Assembly (NCBI RefSeq): GCF_016862935.1
Contig: NZ_BONX01000018.1
Span: 124,001-188,000 of the forward strand
Source of the DNA: Plantactinospora mayteni
Lineage (GTDB): Bacteria; Actinomycetota; Actinomycetes; Mycobacteriales; Micromonosporaceae
DNA length: 64,000 bases
Direction of reading: 5' to 3'
Shown: piece by piece, positions 60,793 through 64,000 of the stretch
How positions within the stretch are numbered: position 1 is the first letter of the stretch
Layout of the letters: each line of letters begins with the position of its first letter
Notes under the pieces: model-generated
Database searches by the model: none
What the model was told of the DNA's origin: nothing
What the model saw: the letters and a program-made list of their open reading frames with translations, nothing else
Made by a program: the position numbers and the translations under genes

Positions 60793-60811
60793 GTGAACGC
60801 AGGGTGAACAG
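60793..60811 (-). promoter_or_regulatory. PHO box upstream of pstS
   Basis: On the minus strand the sequence reads CTGTTCACCCTGCGTTCAC: two GTTCAC cores exactly 11 bp apart, the PhoP direct-repeat pattern. It lies 118 nt before the chosen pstS start. The rest of 60676-61050 shows no gene and contains the pstS leader and the end region of mshD. Confidence 0.8.
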
Positions 60812-61050
60812 GGATAGCCGGGTGGATGGCCGGATCCTGAGGGCAAGATGTCCGTTCCGTGAACCGTGGGACCGGTGCGACATCTAGGGCTATTAGCGCG
60901 GTTCGTGACCCGCCCGGGCCAACCGGACGGCCGGTGACCGGTACTCCGTACGGACCGTGTCGGTCAGCCGACCGGATGGTGGCGGTCCGCCGGGTGTCGT
61001 CGTCGGACGGCCTCCCGGGCTCGGACGGTCCACACCGGATGGACGGCGCG

Positions 61051-62082
61051 TCAGGCCGGACCCTCCGGCGGCGTCGACGACCAACGGTACTGCACGTGTC
61101 GCAGCCAGTTCGCGAAGCCGAGCCGGGTGTAGAGCGCCATCGCGCCGGTGTTGGACTCGTCGACGTAGAGCATCACCCTGGTCAGCCCTCGGTCGCGCAG
61201 GTGGTGCAGGCCGGCGAGGGTGAGCGCCCGGCCCAGCCCGAGCCCGTGGCTGTCCGGGTCGACCCCGAGCACGTACACCTCGCCGATCGGCGCCGACCCC
61301 TCGGCCCGGCCGGTCGGGTCCGCTTCGCTGGTCGGGTCCGCTTCGCTGGTCCGGTCCGCTCCGCTGGTCGGGTCTGACCGGCCGTGCACCTTGGTCCAGT
61401 GGAAGCCGAGCAGCCGCCCCGACGACTCCTCGACGGCGAGCAGGAAGCCGGCCGGGTCGAACCACGGCTCGGCGAGGCGCAACCGCAGGTCGGCCCGATC
61501 CCAGCGGCCCTGCTCGGGATGGCTGGCGAAGGATCGCCGGTTGACCTCCAGCCACGCCTCGTCGTCGCTGCCGGGCCGGAACGCGCGTACCGAGACCCCG
61601 GCGGGCAGCTTGGGCTCGGGCAGCGGGTCCCGCAGCGAGCGGCGTAGCTGCCACAGCACCCGGGACCGGTGCAGCCCCAGGTCGAGAGCGAGTGCGGCGG
61701 CCGACGGATGGTCGCTGTGCGCCCAGACCAGCAGTGCGCCGGTTCCGGGTACCCGCTCCAGCGCCGCCGAGACCAGCGCCCGGCCGAGCCCCTGTCGGCG
61801 CCACATCGGATGTACGACGAGTTCGGCGGCGACCTCGGCCGTCCCGTCCACCGGCTCCAGGTGGGCGTAGCCGACCATCGCCCCGGCTGGTCCCCGGACT
61901 ACCAGGTGGACGGCGGGGCCTCCCTCGGCCTGTCGGAGTCGCAGCGTCACGTGCTCGGAGAGCGGGTCGGCACCATCGGCGGCGCCCGCCACACCGGACA
62001 GTGCGAGTATCGCCTCGACCTCGTCCGGTGTGAGCCGGTCGAGGCTCGACACCCGTACGTCCGCCGCCCGCTCAGTGGTCAC
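61051..62082 (-). CDS. mshD: Mycothiol synthase
   Basis: A 343-residue tandem GNAT enzyme that acetylates the cysteine of Cys-GlcN-Ins, the last step of mycothiol synthesis. Domain 1 has LVVHPMWRRQGLGRALVSAA near residue 93; domain 2 has FHWTKVHG and VYVLGVDPDSHGLGLGRALT near 275, with LYVDESNTGAMALYTRLGF close to the end, a strong MshD signature. Between KVHG and GEVYVLG lies an insert built of a 6-residue repeat (SEADPT-type), absent from typical MshD. The GTG start overlaps the deacetylase stop (GTGA). Position between pst genes and glnR matches the mycobacterial gene order. Confidence 0.93.
   Translation of the reverse strand: MTTERAADVRVSSLDRLTPDEVEAILALSGVAGAADGADPLSEHVTLRLRQAEGGPAVHLVVRGPAGAMVGYAHLEPVDGTAEVAAELVVHPMWRRQGLGRALVSAALERVPGTGALLVWAHSDHPSAAALALDLGLHRSRVLWQLRRSLRDPLPEPKLPAGVSVRAFRPGSDDEAWLEVNRRSFASHPEQGRWDRADLRLRLAEPWFDPAGFLLAVEESSGRLLGFHWTKVHGRSDPTSGADRTSEADPTSEADPTGRAEGSAPIGEVYVLGVDPDSHGLGLGRALTLAGLHHLRDRGLTRVMLYVDESNTGAMALYTRLGFANWLRHVQYRWSSTPPEGPA
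61318..61371. repeat. 18-bp tandem repeat inside mshD
   Basis: Three imperfect 18-bp units (GGTCCGCTTCGCTGGTC-type) encode the SEADPT-like repeat that lengthens a surface loop of MshD domain 2. Confidence 0.75.
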
Positions 62083-63215
62083 CTTCCCACCGTAGCCGCC
62101 GCTCCGGCGGCGCCCGCCTGCCCGGCCTGCCCGGCTGGCGGGTTACCCGTTGCTGGCGCCCCGGCCGGCGGGGTGCCGGCCGACGGCTGTCCACCCGGCT
62201 GTCCACCAGGCGGGGTGCCGGTCGACGGTGGACCGGTCGGCGGTGGACCGGTCGGCAGTGCGGCGAGGGCGTACTGCCGGACGAGGTCGGGCAGCAGCCA
62301 GTTGAGCGCGATCATCGTGCCCTGCCGGTTGCCACCGGAGTCGTGCAGCAGCACGATCGCCCCGGGCGCGATGCCGGCGCTCACCCGCGCCGCGATGGTC
62401 CCGGCACCGGGCCGGGTCCAGTCCTGCGGGTCCACCGCCCAGTGCAGCGAGGTCATGCCCAACTGCCGGGCCACCGCGACCACGGACGCGGTCCAGGCGC
62501 CGCCGGGCTGCCGGAAGTACTCGATCCGCGCGTCGGGCACGGCGGCCCGGATCGCCTCGTTGGTGCGTACCAGGTCGGCCCGGATGGTGGCGGTGGACCG
62601 GCTGCCCAGCTTGACGTCGTGTTGCCAGGAGTGGTTGCACAGGGTGTGCCCCTCCGCCACGATCGCCCGGACCAGATCCGGGTACGCCTGGACGTTCTGG
62701 CCGACCAGGCAGAAGGTGGCCTTGACGTCGTACTCGCGCAGTGCTGACAGGACCTGCGGTGTGTACCGGGGATCGGGCCCGTCGTCGAAGGTCAGCGCCA
62801 CGTTGCGGGCGCCGGTACTGATCCGGGCGCCGTACGGCCCGTCCTGCTCGGGGGGCAACTGTGCCGGCCCGTCCCCCCGGGTCCGATCCGGTTCCGCACC
62901 GCGGGGTCGCGGCGTGCCGCCTGGCGTCGCCGTGCCCGACGGTGCCGGAAGCGCCCCGTCCGCCCCCTTGGCCGACCCGCTCCGCTGCCCCGGGTCGGCC
63001 CGCCCCGCGACAGGCCCGCCGGCCCGGTCTCCCGACCGCTGGTCCGACGGCCCGTCCGGCTGTGGGTCGGTCTGGTGCTGGGCCCGGTTCTCCGGTATGG
63101 CCAGTGGGCCGCCGGGCCGGCCGAGGGCATGGCCGAGCGCGTACGCGCCGCCGAGGATGGCGACGGTGACCAGCGTCGCGACCGCGAGCATGTGAGTTCG
63201 GGACATGGTCGGCAT
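62079..63215 (-). CDS. Polysaccharide deacetylase family protein (NodB domain)
   Basis: A 378-residue exported protein. An N-terminal membrane segment spans about residues 9-30, then a disordered Pro/Gly/Arg linker to about 130. The NodB domain shows VALTFDDGPDPRYTPQVL near 140 (T-F-D-D), EGHTLCNHSWQHDVKLG near 190 (H-S-x-x-H), YFRQPGGAWTASV and IVLLHDSGG, so the metal-binding Asp-His-His set is present. Such enzymes remove acetyl groups from peptidoglycan or other sugars at the cell surface. The tail is again Pro/Gly/Thr-rich. Its stop overlaps the mshD start, which indicates translational coupling. Confidence 0.88.
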   Translation of the reverse strand: MPTMSRTHMLAVATLVTVAILGGAYALGHALGRPGGPLAIPENRAQHQTDPQPDGPSDQRSGDRAGGPVAGRADPGQRSGSAKGADGALPAPSGTATPGGTPRPRGAEPDRTRGDGPAQLPPEQDGPYGARISTGARNVALTFDDGPDPRYTPQVLSALREYDVKATFCLVGQNVQAYPDLVRAIVAEGHTLCNHSWQHDVKLGSRSTATIRADLVRTNEAIRAAVPDARIEYFRQPGGAWTASVVAVARQLGMTSLHWAVDPQDWTRPGAGTIAARVSAGIAPGAIVLLHDSGGNRQGTMIALNWLLPDLVRQYALAALPTGPPPTGPPSTGTPPGGQPGGQPSAGTPPAGAPATGNPPAGQAGQAGAAGAAATVGR

Positions 63216-63386
63216 CAGCGGACCGCCTCAGGGAATTCTGTCCGTCCTGCCCCGAAAAACACCCTGGAAACCGCTGATGTCACCTCTGCCTCCTCCGGAC
63301 GCTTCCGGTCAAGGCTACGTACGTCGCGCCCGAATTCTCATGTTTTCTCCATTTATTGTGAACCGCCTTCAGGTGACCGGTACGCC

Positions 63387-63419
63387 AGAAGGCCACCCGG
63401 CCGTACTGGGTGGCCTTCT
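63387..63419 (-). terminator. glnR terminator
   Basis: A perfect 12-bp stem, AGAAGGCCACCC (63387-63398) with its complement (63408-63419), and a 9-nt loop, 12 nt beyond the glnR stop on the minus strand. Confidence 0.85.
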
Positions 63420-63431
63420 AGACGGGTCGGA

Positions 63432-64000
63432 TCAGACGGGCAGTGGCACGTTCTCCGACTCGGGCAGCGGTCGGGACGGCGGGGTGACGAACTTGTAGCC
63501 CACCTGCCGGACGGTGCCGATCATCGACTCGTACTCCGAGCCGAGCTTGGCCCGCAGCCGGCGTACGTGCACGTCGACGGTGCGGGTGCCGCCGAAGTAG
63601 TCGTAGCCCCAGACCTCGCGGAGCAACTGGTCGCGGGTGAAGACCCGGCCCGGGTGCTGGGCGAGGAACTTGAGCAGCTCGAACTCCTTGTAGGTCAGGT
63701 CGAGCGGCCGGCCCTTGAGCTTGGCGGCGTAGGTGTCTGGGTCGATGGTCAGCTCACCGGCCCGGATCAGCCCGCCGGCCGCCGCGGTCGCGTTGCTGAG
63801 CCGGCCGACCGCGAGCCGCAGCCGGGCCTCCACCTCGGCCGGACCGGCGCTGGCCAGGATCACGTCGTCGACGCCCCAGTCCGCGTTCAGGGCGATCAGA
63901 CCGGCCTCGGTCACCACCGCGACCAGCGGTACGCCGAGCCCGGTGGCGTGCAGCATCCGGCAGGTCGCCCGGGCCTCGCTCAGTTCCGAGCGGGCGTCGA
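63432..64000 (-). CDS. glnR: Winged-helix response regulator GlnR (5' end outside window)
   Basis: The last 189 or so residues of an OmpR-type regulator; the frame is open to the window edge and the start lies beyond it. The end of an atypical receiver domain is visible ([40 protein letters not shown]), followed by the DNA-binding domain: [60 protein letters not shown] and [12 protein letters not shown]. The NADWGVDDV and [20 protein letters not shown] stretches closely fit actinobacterial GlnR, the global nitrogen regulator, which lacks a partner kinase. The neighbouring mshD supports this. Confidence 0.9.
   Translation of the reverse strand, partial: DARSELSEARATCRMLHATGLGVPLVAVVTEAGLIALNADWGVDDVILASAGPAEVEARLRLAVGRLSNATAAAGGLIRAGELTIDPDTYAAKLKGRPLDLTYKEFELLKFLAQHPGRVFTRDQLLREVWGYDYFGGTRTVDVHVRRLRAKLGSEYESMIGTVRQVGYKFVTPPSRPLPESENVPLPV

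Overview
This is a single very GC-rich chromosomal segment of an actinomycete, most likely of the family Micromonosporaceae; the genus cannot be fixed from the sequence. Supporting signs are a mycothiol synthase gene (mycothiol is an actinobacterial thiol), a GlnR-type regulator, a conservon-type signalling operon, a WhiJ-like XRE/DUF397 pair, frequent GTG and TTG starts, and a SAM-IV riboswitch, a class best known from Actinobacteria. No rRNA, tRNA, CRISPR array, transposase or phage gene was seen.

Layout. 1-5100: end of an ABC-2 type permease, a DUF3263 protein, a PP2C-like phosphatase, a DUF4291 protein, a GNAT enzyme and a divergent TetR/SnoaL-like pair with a palindromic operator. 5145-13915 (minus): a conservon operon (extra membrane sensor, cvnA kinase-like sensor, cvnB roadblock, cvnC DUF742, cvnD GTPase), then a small unknown protein and a Cdc48-like double AAA ATPase with a degenerate first ATPase domain. 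14292-18094: a secreted-type hydrolase fused through a membrane helix to an ABC ATPase, coupled to a permease. 18159-24819: dienelactone hydrolase, threonine synthase behind a SAM-I riboswitch, a candidate structured RNA, GNAT enzymes and PaaN. 25140-28098: cold-shock protein and an orphan groEL behind two CIRCE operators. 28179-35889: tandem-GNAT protein, three subtilisin-like proteases and a winged-helix regulator/membrane protein pair. 36102-40789: GlpD, a GlcD-type FAD oxidase and a FUSC-family membrane protein.

40790-43306 is a small accessory patch of less GC-rich sequence: a remnant reading frame, two small cysteine/histidine-knuckle proteins, a WhiJ-like XRE regulator and DUF397 protein. 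43350-52449: class V aminotransferase behind a SAM-IV riboswitch, PrsW protease, a GroES-like co-chaperone far from groEL, AI-2E family transporter, DinG-type helicase, DUF402 protein and an ECF41-like sigma factor.

52678 to the end is a phosphate and nitrogen block. A PHO box precedes the DUF47-Pit low-affinity phosphate operon. After an oxidoreductase and a NUDIX gene, the minus strand carries pstB, pstA, pstC and pstS with its own PHO box, then mshD coupled to a polysaccharide deacetylase, and finally glnR, cut by the window edge. Strong hairpins separate several convergent or neighbouring units, and short tandem repeats (6 to 30 bp) recur inside and between genes across the window.
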